The notes: generated from the sequence alone by a model not told the origin. 64,000 nucleotides of DNA from Mongoliitalea daihaiensis (GCF_021596945.1 NZ_CP063779.1:3198001-3262000), one strand, 5' to 3'. Numbered from the stretch's first letter, positions 53,919 to 63,483 are shown. Made by a program: numbers and translations.

Positions 53919-55811
53919 ATGCCAAGAAATAAAAAATTCATCATTGATTTTGATAGTACATTTACCCAAGTAGAAGCCTTGGATGTTTTAGGAGAAATTT
54001 CTCTTGCTCACGACCCTAAAAAAGAAGAAAAACTTCATGCGATCAAGGAAATTACAGACTTAGGGATGGAAGGCAGCCTAAATTTTCGTGAAAGTTTGGA
54101 ACGAAGATTGGAAATTTTACAGGCCAATAAATCTCAGATTCAAGAATTGATTGCCGCACTTAAACAAAAGGTGTCAAAGTCTTTTCATAGAAATAGGGAG
54201 TTTCTTCAAGAACACGCAGCTGACATCATCATTATTTCCAATGGATTTAAGGATTTTATTACTCCGATCGTTGGGGAATATGGTATCAAGCCTGAAAATG
54301 TATTTGCCAATGAGTTTATTTATGATGGAGATGGCAAAATAATAGATTTCAACAGGGATAATATTTTATCCAAGAATGGAGGTAAGCCTGAAATTATTAA
54401 AAGTCTTCATTTAGAGGGAGATATTTACGTAATTGGTGATGGTTATACAGATTATGAAATTAAAGCCTCTGGTTTAGCCAATAAATTTTATGCCTTTACG
54501 GAAAATGTGGCTCGTCCAAAGGTTACCTCAAAAGCAGATCATATAGCTCCTAGTTTAGACGAAATTTTATATATCAATAAAATGAACAAAAAATTTTCAT
54601 ACCCCAAAAGCCGTATTAATGTACTTTTATTAGAGAATGTACATCCAATTGGTGTTGAACTGATGCAGGAAGAAGGCTACAACGTGGAAGTCATTTCCTC
54701 TGCTTTGTCTGAGGACGAGTTAGCAGAAAAGATCAAAAATGTGAGTATTTTGGGGATTCGATCCAAAACGAACGTAACCAAAAAAGTGCTTGAAAATGCG
54801 AATCGCTTGATTTCAATCGGAGCGTTTTGTATTGGCACCAATCAGATTGATTTGGACACATGTACCAAAAAAGGTATTGCAGTCTTCAATGCCCCTTTTA
54901 GTAATACACGATCCGTAGTGGAAATGGCTATTGCGGAAATCATCTTCTTGATGCGTAATTTCCACGACAAAAGTTTGGGAATGCACCAAGGAATCTGGGA
55001 TAAATCTGCAACTGGTAGCTTTGAAATCAGAGGTAAAAAACTGGGTATCGTTGGTTATGGGAATATTGGAGCTCAACTTTCTGTCTTGGCAGAGAATATG
55101 GGATTGGATGTTTACTATTACGATGTCATTGAAAAATTAGCTTTGGGAAATGCCACCAAACTGGACTCTCTAGAGGAATTACTTCGTATATCTGATGTTG
55201 TTTCCTTGCATGTGGATGGACGAAAAGACAATAAAAATATCCTTGATGCGGAGAAAATTGCGCTCATGAAGAAGGGTAGTTATTTGGTCAATCTAAGTAG
55301 GGGACATGTGGTAGATATACAGGCTTTGAAAGCAGCCTTAGAAACTGGACACATTGCTGGTACCGCAATTGATGTTTTTCCTGAAGAACCTAAGAATAAT
55401 TCAGAGCCATTTGTCTCTGAGTTAATGGGAATGCCTAATACGATCCTGACTCCACATATAGGAGGTTCTACCTTAGAAGCACAAGTAAATATAGCCCGTT
55501 TTGTACCTGGTAAAATCATGGAGTATATCAATACAGGTAATACGTATAATTCTGTGAACTTCCCCAATATTCAGTTGCCGTTTTTAAAGGAAGCACATCG
55601 ACTGATTCACATCCATCAAAATGAACCAGGGATTTTGGCCAAAATCAATCAATGCTTGGCACACCATGAGATCAATATCGTAGGCCAATACTTAAAAACT
55701 AATGAAAGTATAGGTTATGTGATTACAGATATCAATAAGGTGTATTCTCCTGAGGTGATCGATGCAATGAAGAATATCCCTGGAACGATTCGTTTTCGAG
55801 TGCTTTATTAA
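53919..55811 (+). CDS. SerB-SerA fusion: phosphoserine phosphatase domain + D-3-phosphoglycerate dehydrogenase
   Basis: A 630-residue fusion. Residues about 1-225 form a HAD phosphatase: motif I DFDSTFTQ (Asp10 and Asp12), motif II IIIISNGF, motif III Lys in NGGKPEII, motif IV VIGDGYTDYE, as in SerB. Residues about 230-540 are a D-3-phosphoglycerate dehydrogenase (SRSVVEMAIAEIIFLMRNF-type helix; NAD loop GIVGYGNIGAQLSVLA; DAEKIALMKKGSYLVNLSRG; catalytic His in LTPHIGG). About 560-630 is an ACT domain (NEPGILAKINQCLAHHEINIVGQ) for serine feedback. It thus joins steps 1 and 3 of serine synthesis; serC is not in the window. Full set of motifs in both parts. Confidence 0.9.
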   Translation: MPRNKKFIIDFDSTFTQVEALDVLGEISLAHDPKKEEKLHAIKEITDLGMEGSLNFRESLERRLEILQANKSQIQELIAALKQKVSKSFHRNREFLQEHAADIIIISNGFKDFITPIVGEYGIKPENVFANEFIYDGDGKIIDFNRDNILSKNGGKPEIIKSLHLEGDIYVIGDGYTDYEIKASGLANKFYAFTENVARPKVTSKADHIAPSLDEILYINKMNKKFSYPKSRINVLLLENVHPIGVELMQEEGYNVEVISSALSEDELAEKIKNVSILGIRSKTNVTKKVLENANRLISIGAFCIGTNQIDLDTCTKKGIAVFNAPFSNTRSVVEMAIAEIIFLMRNFHDKSLGMHQGIWDKSATGSFEIRGKKLGIVGYGNIGAQLSVLAENMGLDVYYYDVIEKLALGNATKLDSLEELLRISDVVSLHVDGRKDNKNILDAEKIALMKKGSYLVNLSRGHVVDIQALKAALETGHIAGTAIDVFPEEPKNNSEPFVSELMGMPNTILTPHIGGSTLEAQVNIARFVPGKIMEYINTGNTYNSVNFPNIQLPFLKEAHRLIHIHQNEPGILAKINQCLAHHEINIVGQYLKTNESIGYVITDINKVYSPEVIDAMKNIPGTIRFRVLY

Positions 55812-55838
55812 TCATTTCCTTTGATTTTAAATCTTTTT

Positions 55839-55876
55839 AAGATGGGACTTATGAGCTAAGTTCCATCTTTTTTTTA
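55839..55876 (+). terminator. Intrinsic terminator after the SerB-SerA gene
   Basis: AAGATGGGACTTA (55839-55851) and TAAGTTCCATCTT (55857-55869) pair over 13 bp with one G-T pair and a 5-nt loop, then eight T. A clean terminator 27 bp after the stop. Confidence 0.9.
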
Positions 55877-55967
55877 TTGCTGATCATTAAAAATTCGCTG
55901 AATGCTCAGTTAAAATTCTTTGATAATACAGGATGCTTCTTATTTTTGGAAAAATACTTGATGACTT

Positions 55968-57518
55968 ATGAGCAACACTACAGCAGGAAAGAAAAGTTTT
56001 TTGGACCGTTTCTTAGATTTTATTGAAAAAGCAGGAAATAAACTACCGGATCCGGCCATCTTGTTTTTAGGTTTAATGCTTCTAACGTGGGTGATTTCGG
56101 CTGTTTTGGCCCCCATTGATTTCAATGCTTTTGATCCACGTACAGGTGAGTCCCTTCGTATTCAAAATATGTTGACTGGGGAGCGCTTAGCAGCATTTTT
56201 CGCCAATATGACCTCCGTTTTCATCAATTTCGCTCCATTGGGAGTAGTATTGTTGGCGATGTTAGGGGTTGGAGTTGCTGAGCATAGTGGATTTATCAAT
56301 GCAGGTTTAAAATATGTCTTGGGCGTAACGCCAAAGATGTTATTAACACCCATATTGGTTTTGGTTGGTATTGTAAGTCATACTGCTGCAGACGCCGGAT
56401 ATGTTCTGGTAATTCCCTTGGGAGGTGTAATTTTTTACGCTGCTGGCCGTCATCCATTAGCTGGGATTGCAGCTGCTTTTGCTGGTGTATCGGGTGGGTT
56501 TTCAGCAAATTTCATCCCATCCAGCATTGATCCTCTTATTCAAAGTTTTACACAATCTGCTGCTCAAATTGTAGATCCAGAGATCATATTAAACCCCTTG
56601 AATAATTACTATTTCACTTCTTTCTCTTCCATTTTAGTAGTCGTCGTAGTTTGGTTTGTGACCGATCGTATCATAGAACCACGATTACAAAAAAATGTGC
56701 AAGTAGATGAAAACTTAGAAGATGTACCAAAGATGGAGGCTATCACGGATTCTGAAAAAAAGGCATTTTGGAAAGCTTTTGTCACGTTGGCTGTTGGAGT
56801 TTTGTTGCTGGTAATTTGGGTAATTCCTGAGAACTCTGCCATGAGAAACCCCGCTGGTGAAATTACTGCTGGAGATGCTCCTTTGATGAAAAGTATTGTG
56901 CCACTCATTTTTGTTTTGTTTTGGATTCCAGGGATGGTATATGGATTTGCCTCCAAAACCTATGCATCCATGAAAGATATGGTCATGTCTATGAGTAAAT
57001 CCATGGGCAGTATGTCATATTATATCGTTATGGCATTTTTCTGTGCACTATTTATTGATGCTTTCACGCAGTCAAAGATTGGGTCATTAACTGCCTTAAA
57101 AGGTGCGGAATTCCTAAAATCGCTCCAACTTCCAGGGCAAGTTACTATTGTGGGGATCTTGTTACTAACCGCATTTGTCAACTTGTTGGTGGGTTCTGCT
57201 TCTGCTAAATGGGCCTTAATCAGTCCTATATTTGTACCGATGTTGATGCAGTTAGGGATTTCTCCCGATTTGACACAGGCGGCTTATAGAGTAGGGGATT
57301 CCGTATCGAATATCATCACTCCTTTGTTGCCATATTTTCCATTGATCGTTGTTTTTTGCCAAAAATATGTCAAATCAACAGGAATTGGAACGTTGGTATC
57401 TATCATGATTCCTTATTCACTCGCGCTCTTGGTAACATGGACCATATTCCTCTTGCTTTATTGGGCTTTAGGCATTCCTTTGGGCATACAAGCGACGTAT
57501 GAATATATAGGGTTTTAA
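55968..57518 (+). CDS. AbgT-family transporter
   Basis: A 516-residue membrane protein with about 11-13 spans. LDRFLDFIEKAGNKLPDPAILF is the AbgT N-terminus; SHTAADAGYVLVIPLGG and NLLVGSASAKWALISPIFVPM are conserved segments. AbgT proteins move p-aminobenzoyl-glutamate or export sulphonamides. Monocistronic between a terminator and a palindromic repeat. Confidence 0.9.
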   Translation: MSNTTAGKKSFLDRFLDFIEKAGNKLPDPAILFLGLMLLTWVISAVLAPIDFNAFDPRTGESLRIQNMLTGERLAAFFANMTSVFINFAPLGVVLLAMLGVGVAEHSGFINAGLKYVLGVTPKMLLTPILVLVGIVSHTAADAGYVLVIPLGGVIFYAAGRHPLAGIAAAFAGVSGGFSANFIPSSIDPLIQSFTQSAAQIVDPEIILNPLNNYYFTSFSSILVVVVVWFVTDRIIEPRLQKNVQVDENLEDVPKMEAITDSEKKAFWKAFVTLAVGVLLLVIWVIPENSAMRNPAGEITAGDAPLMKSIVPLIFVLFWIPGMVYGFASKTYASMKDMVMSMSKSMGSMSYYIVMAFFCALFIDAFTQSKIGSLTALKGAEFLKSLQLPGQVTIVGILLLTAFVNLLVGSASAKWALISPIFVPMLMQLGISPDLTQAAYRVGDSVSNIITPLLPYFPLIVVFCQKYVKSTGIGTLVSIMIPYSLALLVTWTIFLLLYWALGIPLGIQATYEYIGF

Positions 57519-57586
57519 AAAATGAGGCTGTTTTATAAATAGATTTTCTATCAAATTAAGCTTATGTATAGTAATTGATCTCTTGG

Positions 57587-57625
57587 AGTCTTGGTGGCTT
57601 TATGGTCTAAAACGCCACCAAGACT
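57587..57625. repeat. Interspersed palindromic repeat
   Basis: AGTCTTGGTGGC (57587-57598) and GCCACCAAGACT (57614-57625) are a perfect 12-bp inverted repeat around a 15-nt loop. It lies between convergent AbgT and trpS genes. There is no T-run, so it is more likely an interspersed element than a terminator. Confidence 0.6.
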
Positions 57626-57710
57626 AAAGGTACAAAGTTCTGCTTTACTAAATACAAAATAATATCTGGGTAATTTGCCATTTAATAGACATATGAAACA
57701 GCTTCTTTTA

Positions 57711-58688
57711 TCATGACCTGAATCCCAACTTTTGACGGACTTTGCTCAATATGATTGTAGCTTCTTCCCTTGCTTTCTGTTCTCCTTCTGATAATTTTTC
57801 TTCGAGCTCTTGAGGGTTGCTCATAAAATACTCGAACGTCTTTCTTTCTTCCGCGTATTCCGAAAGGATCAAGTCTAGAAACTCTTTTTTAGCATGACCG
57901 TAACCGAAATTACCTGCTAGATATTTTGACCGTAAATCCTGAGTTTGGCTTTCGCTACCAATCAAACTGTATAACTTAAATACGTTGCAGGTATCCGGAT
58001 TCTTGGGTTCTTCTAAGCCTGTGGAATCGGTAATTATGCTATTGATGTTTTTCTTCAAAGCTTTTTCTGGAAGAAATACATCAATGTAATTATTGTAGGA
58101 CTTGCTCATTTTTTGACCATCCGTACCTGGAATAATCATGACTTCTTCCGAAATCCTAGCCTCTGGAAGGGTGAAGATATCCTCTTCCATTCGATGGTTA
58201 AATGAACTTGCTATATCCCTAGCCATTTCCAAATGTTGTAACTGATCTTTTCCTACAGGCACAATGTTGGCGCTGTATAGCAGGATGTCTGCCGCCATAA
58301 GGACAGGATAGGTAAAGAGTCCTGCATTTACATCGGCTAAGCGGTCTGATTTATCCTTAAAGCTATGAGCATTTGCTAACATAGGGAAAGGGGTAAAACA
58401 GCTCAGATACCATGTCAGTTCAGCTACTTCAGGGATCATGGATTGTCGGTAAAAAACAGTTTTTTCAATATCTAAACCGAACGCAAGCCAAGCCGCTGCT
58501 ACGGCTAAAGTGTTTTCTTTTCTCAACTCACCATCTTTAATGGAAGTCAAGGAATGAAAATCAGCGATAAAGATAAAAGACTCATTGGATGTATCTTTGG
58601 TTAATCTGATAGCTGGAACGATCGCACCAAGAATGTTTCCAAGGTGAGGTCTTCCAGAACTTTGAATGCCTGTTAATACTCTTGCCAT
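57711..58688 (-). CDS. trpS: Tryptophanyl-tRNA synthetase
   Basis: A 325-residue class I synthetase. The HIGH-type motif is RPHLGNILG at about residues 13-21 and KMSKS is in GTDGQKMSKSYNNYI near residue 195. It charges tRNA-Trp, the signal read by the trp leader. No leader peptide or T-box is visible upstream. Divergent from the DUF1573 gene. Confidence 0.95.
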   Translation of the reverse strand: MARVLTGIQSSGRPHLGNILGAIVPAIRLTKDTSNESFIFIADFHSLTSIKDGELRKENTLAVAAAWLAFGLDIEKTVFYRQSMIPEVAELTWYLSCFTPFPMLANAHSFKDKSDRLADVNAGLFTYPVLMAADILLYSANIVPVGKDQLQHLEMARDIASSFNHRMEEDIFTLPEARISEEVMIIPGTDGQKMSKSYNNYIDVFLPEKALKKNINSIITDSTGLEEPKNPDTCNVFKLYSLIGSESQTQDLRSKYLAGNFGYGHAKKEFLDLILSEYAEERKTFEYFMSNPQELEEKLSEGEQKAREEATIILSKVRQKLGFRS

Positions 58689-58759
58689 TTTTCTAAATTT
58701 TGGTGCAAATTAACATATTACAGGTACATATCGGTTGAATTTTATCGTTATTTGTGCTT

Positions 58760-59854
58760 ATGAAAATCTCGATAAAAACCTTAATTATTGCTTTAATTAC
58801 TTTTTTTCTAGTCAATCCAGTTGATGCTCAGGAAATTGAGCGAAAGTTATTAGATTGGCAAAATAAATCATTGTACATAGGGCCTGTTGTAGCAGAGAAT
58901 GGTAGCAGTACAGTGGAGTTTTTCGGAAAAAATCCCTACGCGGATTCTTTAGTAATTACTGATGTAATTACAGATTGCGGTTGTACAGTGGTAGAATACA
59001 GCAAAGACACACTGGTTCAAGATGATATGTTCCGTCTTACTGTTTCTTATAATTCTGACTACAGAGGAGGGGAATTTAAAAAATATGTACTCGTCCGATC
59101 CAATTTAGATATTTATGGAGATACCTTGGTAATTGAAGGAATTAACTTTCCTGTAGTTGACGATCCAGTTAAAAACTTTCCGTACCGAGTAGGGCCATTA
59201 GGATTTAGACTTCCTATGATCAATATGGGACAGGTTTTTACGAATGAACCGAAATTGAAATTTTATGATGTTTACAATTTCAGTAATGAAGCTGTAAGTC
59301 TCGCAGATTTAGCAGTTCAAAATTGGCCGCAGCACATACAGATTACTTTTGAACCTGCATTGATAGAAGCGGGACAAAGAGCATTGGTAAGTCTAATGTT
59401 CGATGCGGAGAATGCAGGTGCATTTGGTTATTATAGAGAAAATTTGCAAGTCCAATTAAATGATGGTGAATCTTACGAGCTTGGTTTGACAGGTTCAATT
59501 TTAGAGTATTTTGAACCTGTCCCCCAAAGCATGGCATCAGTCATTCCAAGATTGCATATTTCAAATACAGAAGTTGACTTCAAAGAAATCAGTTCTTCAA
59601 AACTTGTACAGAAAGTTTTTGATTTTAGTAATTTAGGGCAAGAGCCCTTACTTATTCGTCAAGTGAGCAGTTCTTGTGAATGTGTGCAAATAGATTTACC
59701 TAAAAATGAACTGTTTCCAGGAGAAAAGATAGAAGTTTTGATCACTTTTGATCCTAAGGGAAGAAAAGGAATTGATCACAAGCATGTTACTGTTTTTACC
59801 AATGACCCCATCAATCCTGTAAGAACGATTACGCTTAGAAGTATGATTAAGTAA
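58760..59854 (+). CDS. Secreted protein with two DUF1573 domains
   Basis: A 364-residue protein with a signal peptide (IALITFFLVNPVDAQ). It has two DUF1573 immunoglobulin-like modules, one at about residues 30-130 with DCGCTVVEY, the other at about 275-360 with SSSCECVQIDLPKNELFPGE and a final FTNDP segment. DUF1573 is found in many Bacteroidota outer-surface or periplasmic proteins of unknown role. I use the ATG at 58760 rather than the GTG at 58754. Confidence 0.88.
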   Translation: MKISIKTLIIALITFFLVNPVDAQEIERKLLDWQNKSLYIGPVVAENGSSTVEFFGKNPYADSLVITDVITDCGCTVVEYSKDTLVQDDMFRLTVSYNSDYRGGEFKKYVLVRSNLDIYGDTLVIEGINFPVVDDPVKNFPYRVGPLGFRLPMINMGQVFTNEPKLKFYDVYNFSNEAVSLADLAVQNWPQHIQITFEPALIEAGQRALVSLMFDAENAGAFGYYRENLQVQLNDGESYELGLTGSILEYFEPVPQSMASVIPRLHISNTEVDFKEISSSKLVQKVFDFSNLGQEPLLIRQVSSSCECVQIDLPKNELFPGEKIEVLITFDPKGRKGIDHKHVTVFTNDPINPVRTITLRSMIK

Positions 59855-59957
59855 ACATGAGCCTAAGATTTACGTATAGTTTGGTATGACTCTTGTACTA
59901 GGGTATGTTGGAATTACAGTTCCAAGCTAAATTATTTCTAACTAAAAAATAACTGTT

Positions 59958-60215
59958 ATGAGTTCTACAAAATTTATTTTAGGCGCCCTTGTTGGTGCAG
60001 TAGTGGGTGTACAAATTGGTATTTTGGTTGCTCCTGATAAAGGTGAAGTCACTAGGAAAAAAATCAGTAAGAAAAGCAGTGAGTATATGGATGAGCTTAC
60101 TTCCACGTTGAATGGGTATTTTGATGGCCTAACCAAAAAAGTAAGCGCAGCAACAGAAGAAGTGGATAAACTAGCTAAAAAAGCAAAAGCTGAAGCAGAC
60201 AAGTTGACAAAATAA
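59958..60215 (+). CDS. YtxH-domain protein
   Basis: An 85-residue protein with one N-terminal membrane segment (FILGALVGAVVGVQIGILVAP), then a Lys-rich helical tail (TRKKISKKSSEYMDEL, VSAATEEVDKLAKKAKA). This is the YtxH layout, linked to general stress in other phyla. It is monocistronic with a terminator directly downstream. Confidence 0.85.
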   Translation: MSSTKFILGALVGAVVGVQIGILVAPDKGEVTRKKISKKSSEYMDELTSTLNGYFDGLTKKVSAATEEVDKLAKKAKAEADKLTK

Positions 60216-60230
60216 AAATTTATTTTGGAA

Positions 60231-60263
60231 AAAAAGGAAGTCGTTGAGGGCTTCCTTTTTTTT
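60231..60263 (+). terminator. Intrinsic terminator after the YtxH gene
   Basis: AAAAAGGAAG (60231-60240) pairs perfectly with CTTCCTTTTT (60251-60260) around a 10-nt loop, then more T. Right after it the sequence TTTTTTTATTGAATACG is repeated twice in tandem (about 60257-60292). Confidence 0.85.
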
Positions 60264-60363
60264 ATTGAATACGTTTTTTTTTTATTGAATACGTTTTTTT
60301 ATATTCGAACAGTGTATTTTTGTATGGCAAATATTTTTATGTTAGCTTTAGAATTATAAACCT

Positions 60364-60936
60364 ATGACTATGATTACTGAAGTATTCCTTCCAGATGATA
60401 ACTTGGCCGATTTTATTTCCGGCTATTTTTTGATTGAGGTTGATTCCTATGATGATTTTATACCTCTCAAAAAATTTGAAAGCGGTGTGAGTCTAGGAAT
60501 ATGTCTTGGAAAACCTTTTGAATTTGGTTTAAAGTCGGAAGGCATAAGCTATGACCGGATAAAATTTCAGTATTTTGAACACCCTATGCTTTTTACAAAA
60601 TATGATTCTCAAAACGAATTAGTAGTTCGGGGGAATGTTCGATTACTCTTTGTTATTTTTACACCTTTTGGTATGAATTTGCTTTTTAATCAACAAAATC
60701 CTCAATTTGATGAAAGAATTGTTCCATTGTCACGCTTGGGTTTGCCCTTATTTAATTTAAGAGCCAAAAGGAAGCTGAGGTACAATCAAGATAATGTTGA
60801 AGGAGTAAAGCTTATTGATGATGAGTTTAGAAGGTTTTATCGACAAGAAAATAATCCAAAACGTTCAGATGATTTTATTTCACCTTCGATCTATCCTTTT
60901 TTTCCAGAAGAAAAGAAAGAATCAGATAAAAGTTAA
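60364..60936 (+). CDS. DUF6597-like sensor domain without DNA-binding domain
   Basis: A 190-residue protein resembling the N-terminal ligand-sensing domain of some AraC-family regulators (DUF6597): PDDNLADFISGYFLIEV at the start and RLLFVIFTPFGMNLLFNQQ with an ERIVPLSRLG segment. The AraC helix-turn-helix that should follow is absent; the protein ends in a charged tail (FFPEEKKESDKS). It could be a truncated regulator or a stand-alone sensor. It is convergent with the next gene, overlapping by 15 bp. Confidence 0.5.
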   Translation: MTMITEVFLPDDNLADFISGYFLIEVDSYDDFIPLKKFESGVSLGICLGKPFEFGLKSEGISYDRIKFQYFEHPMLFTKYDSQNELVVRGNVRLLFVIFTPFGMNLLFNQQNPQFDERIVPLSRLGLPLFNLRAKRKLRYNQDNVEGVKLIDDEFRRFYRQENNPKRSDDFISPSIYPFFPEEKKESDKS

Positions 60937-62142
60937 CTTTTGGATAATTCCAGCAACAGTAATGAGGTCTTCACTTGTCAAAATAACAGGATTTTTCCGG
61001 TTTCGAAGGCTGAGCTCTATGACACCGTCTTCTAAAGAGAGCGTGATATTTTCTATTTGATTGATAGGATAACTTCGATTTTGACGTCCATCTTCAATTT
61101 CAATCTGTCTACTTCCTATTCTTAGAATTCCTTCAAGGTCTATCTGAAAGCCGATTTCTTTTACTCGTTGCTTATTTTCTTGCCAGCTTTGTAAAATTCG
61201 TCGAGTTAAAAATTTTCCTTTTCCTTCAAAATAGGCTTGTTCCCCTCTTACGAGAGCCCTACTAAAAGATGTCTCAGAGAGCTCCTTCTCTTCAATTAAT
61301 CTGAGTTCTTGAAATTGTTTAATTAAAGACGCTTCCTCCTTTATTTTATGTGGTGGGATTTCCCATTTGCTTTCAATTTCTTTGAGTAGGTTCTCTTCTT
61401 TCGTACTTAATTGATGATCTGCAAGAGATTCATCTACAATAGTTTGATAGATATATGTAGTTATTTTTTGTAATTCAACAGGTTGTATAGGGAGAAAGCC
61501 TAAAGTTGATTTTACCTCTTGAACGGACCCTTCAGAGAGTTGGTTTTCTAACCAACAAAACGCAGTATGCAAAGCCAAAACCGAAGTATTTGATTGAGTA
61601 AATTCTTTTGTTTCAGCAATCCAAGTTTCTTTGCTTTGCTGCGATGGTCCAAAATCTTTTAGCAGTTCGAATCTTTGAATTAGTTTTTTTTGTTCCGTTT
61701 TTTTCTTGTACCAAAAAAATACTGCAATGCTGCTGGCTAAAGTGCCAAGCAAGGGTATGATCGTAGGAGTTATAGCGGACCAAATCCCAAAAATTCCTAG
61801 CAATAGGAGAGGAAGTCTGCTTTGTACTTTCTCCAAGGGGGGTAGTTGAAGATCCCTTTTTTGATTGCTTAACAAGGGATATGTTAAACCTGTATCTGTA
61901 AATAGTTCTACATCTGGTAACCGATGACCAGTAGAGGGAGAACTATTAAAATTCCCCCCATTTACACTTCCAATATTTTTTCTGTAGTAGAGCCCATGCC
62001 TACCCCCATGAAGATATGCTCTCCCTTGCGAATTAACTCCTATTCTTGCCCCAGTAACGCCAGCGGATAGACCTATACCTGATTTGGAGAAATTTATACG
62101 TAATAGGCCAAAATTCAGCCCCTTCCTAAGATAAAAAGCCAT
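60922..62142 (-). CDS. DUF4236 membrane protein
   Basis: A 406-residue protein with a DUF4236 domain at residues 1-55 (GLLRINFSKSGIGLSAGVTGARIGV), two membrane spans around residues 110-150 (LLLGIFGIWSAITPTIIPLLG, then LASSIAVFFWYK), and a long helical cytoplasmic part. DUF4236 is widespread, function unknown. The C-terminal part (residues 330-406) resembles a small PH-like beta fold (LEDGVIELSLRN), but that is weak. Confidence 0.82.
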   Translation of the reverse strand: MAFYLRKGLNFGLLRINFSKSGIGLSAGVTGARIGVNSQGRAYLHGGRHGLYYRKNIGSVNGGNFNSSPSTGHRLPDVELFTDTGLTYPLLSNQKRDLQLPPLEKVQSRLPLLLLGIFGIWSAITPTIIPLLGTLASSIAVFFWYKKKTEQKKLIQRFELLKDFGPSQQSKETWIAETKEFTQSNTSVLALHTAFCWLENQLSEGSVQEVKSTLGFLPIQPVELQKITTYIYQTIVDESLADHQLSTKEENLLKEIESKWEIPPHKIKEEASLIKQFQELRLIEEKELSETSFSRALVRGEQAYFEGKGKFLTRRILQSWQENKQRVKEIGFQIDLEGILRIGSRQIEIEDGRQNRSYPINQIENITLSLEDGVIELSLRNRKNPVILTSEDLITVAGIIQKLTFI

Positions 62143-62200
62143 AATGATAAATAATGAAGCAATGGTTAATTAATCATTACGTATTTTTCTTTTGAAAGAT

Positions 62201-63325
62201 TTATCCAAATATTTCGATCGCTGCTTGATTAAAGAGTTGTACTTCTTCAACTGTACCTGTACTAATTCTGCACCATTCATCTAGTGGAGGGAATGGTCTA
62301 CCAATGATGATTCCTTTCTTTAAAAATTCATTTGCAAGGGCACTAACGTCTCTTTTTGCATGGAAAAAAACAAAATTGGCCTGTGAAGGCAAATACCGCA
62401 GACTCAATTGATCCAACGTGTTTTCGATCATTTTTCTGCATTCCAGATTTTTGTCTAAGCTAAACTTGTAAAAAGATTCATCCTCTAAGGCAGCTTTGCC
62501 GGCTTCAATGGCCATCATATTGGTATTAGCTACAATTCGTTCAGATAGCTTTTCGGCAATGTCTGGTCTTGCTACCAAGTATCCCAATCGAATACCAGCC
62601 AATCCGTAAACTTTTGAAAGTGTTTTTGAAACGATGACATTCTTTCCTTTTTTGACTAACTCCACCATGGATGGATAGGTTGGATCTTCGATGTAGTCAT
62701 AGTAAGCCTCATCACTGAATAGCATGGTTTTATTAGACACCGATTCACAAAAATCCATTACATTTTTTGCAGGAAGTAGTTTTCCAGTTGGATTGTTTGG
62801 GTTGCAAAGAAAAACCAATTTGGTCTTGGAACTGATACGTTTTTCAATTTCTTCCAAATCATAGTCATACTCTTTGTTGAGGGGAACCCAATTGATTGAA
62901 GCGCCCCATGTTTCAGCATAGTTCATTAGGGAAAGAAAAGTGGGTAAGCCGGAAATAATTTCATCGCCAGGTCCTGCATAAGTAATACCTGTTATTTTTA
63001 GACCTTCTGTGGAGCCTGCAACCAAAACAATATGGTCAGATGGGACACCTTCCTTTTGTGCGATTTTTTCTCTCAAATCAGCATTATATGCCCAAGGGTA
63101 TCTGCATCCCAAATCAAAACTATCCACCATGGCTTTTCTCATTTTTTCAGAGGGCCCGTAAGGATTTTCATTACTTCCAAGGCGGATGGGTACTGAAAGT
63201 TTACGAGGGTTAAATTCTTTAACTTCTTTTGCAGTGAGTAAATGTGATGCTTGTGCACCTGTCAAGAGTGTCGTTCCACTGAGTATTCCTGCACTTTTAA
63301 GCCATTGTCTTCTGGATAGTTTCAT
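62201..63325 (-). CDS. Tat-exported HisC-like PLP aminotransferase
   Basis: A 374-residue class I/II aminotransferase like histidinol-phosphate aminotransferase: GSNENPYGPS, LCNPNNPTGKLL, LFSDEAYYDYIE and the PLP lysine in VIVSKTLSKVYGLAGIRLGY. Its N-terminus, SRRQWLKSAGILSGTTLLTGAQA, is a clear twin-arginine signal with an Ala-x-Ala-like cut site. So the enzyme is folded with PLP in the cytoplasm and exported, unlike biosynthetic HisC. Substrate unknown. Confidence 0.85.
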   Translation of the reverse strand: MKLSRRQWLKSAGILSGTTLLTGAQASHLLTAKEVKEFNPRKLSVPIRLGSNENPYGPSEKMRKAMVDSFDLGCRYPWAYNADLREKIAQKEGVPSDHIVLVAGSTEGLKITGITYAGPGDEIISGLPTFLSLMNYAETWGASINWVPLNKEYDYDLEEIEKRISSKTKLVFLCNPNNPTGKLLPAKNVMDFCESVSNKTMLFSDEAYYDYIEDPTYPSMVELVKKGKNVIVSKTLSKVYGLAGIRLGYLVARPDIAEKLSERIVANTNMMAIEAGKAALEDESFYKFSLDKNLECRKMIENTLDQLSLRYLPSQANFVFFHAKRDVSALANEFLKKGIIIGRPFPPLDEWCRISTGTVEEVQLFNQAAIEIFG

Positions 63326-63483
63326 TTATTTGGGAGTTTATTGTTCAAAAGATATTGAATAATCGTTTCAAAATTTAGCAGATACAACAATATCATCCAA
63401 AAATCTGTATTTGTTTGATCCACTGACTGCCAAAGCATCCCCTGATTTTTGGTATTATTGCCAAGTTTATTTTTTAAATAATT

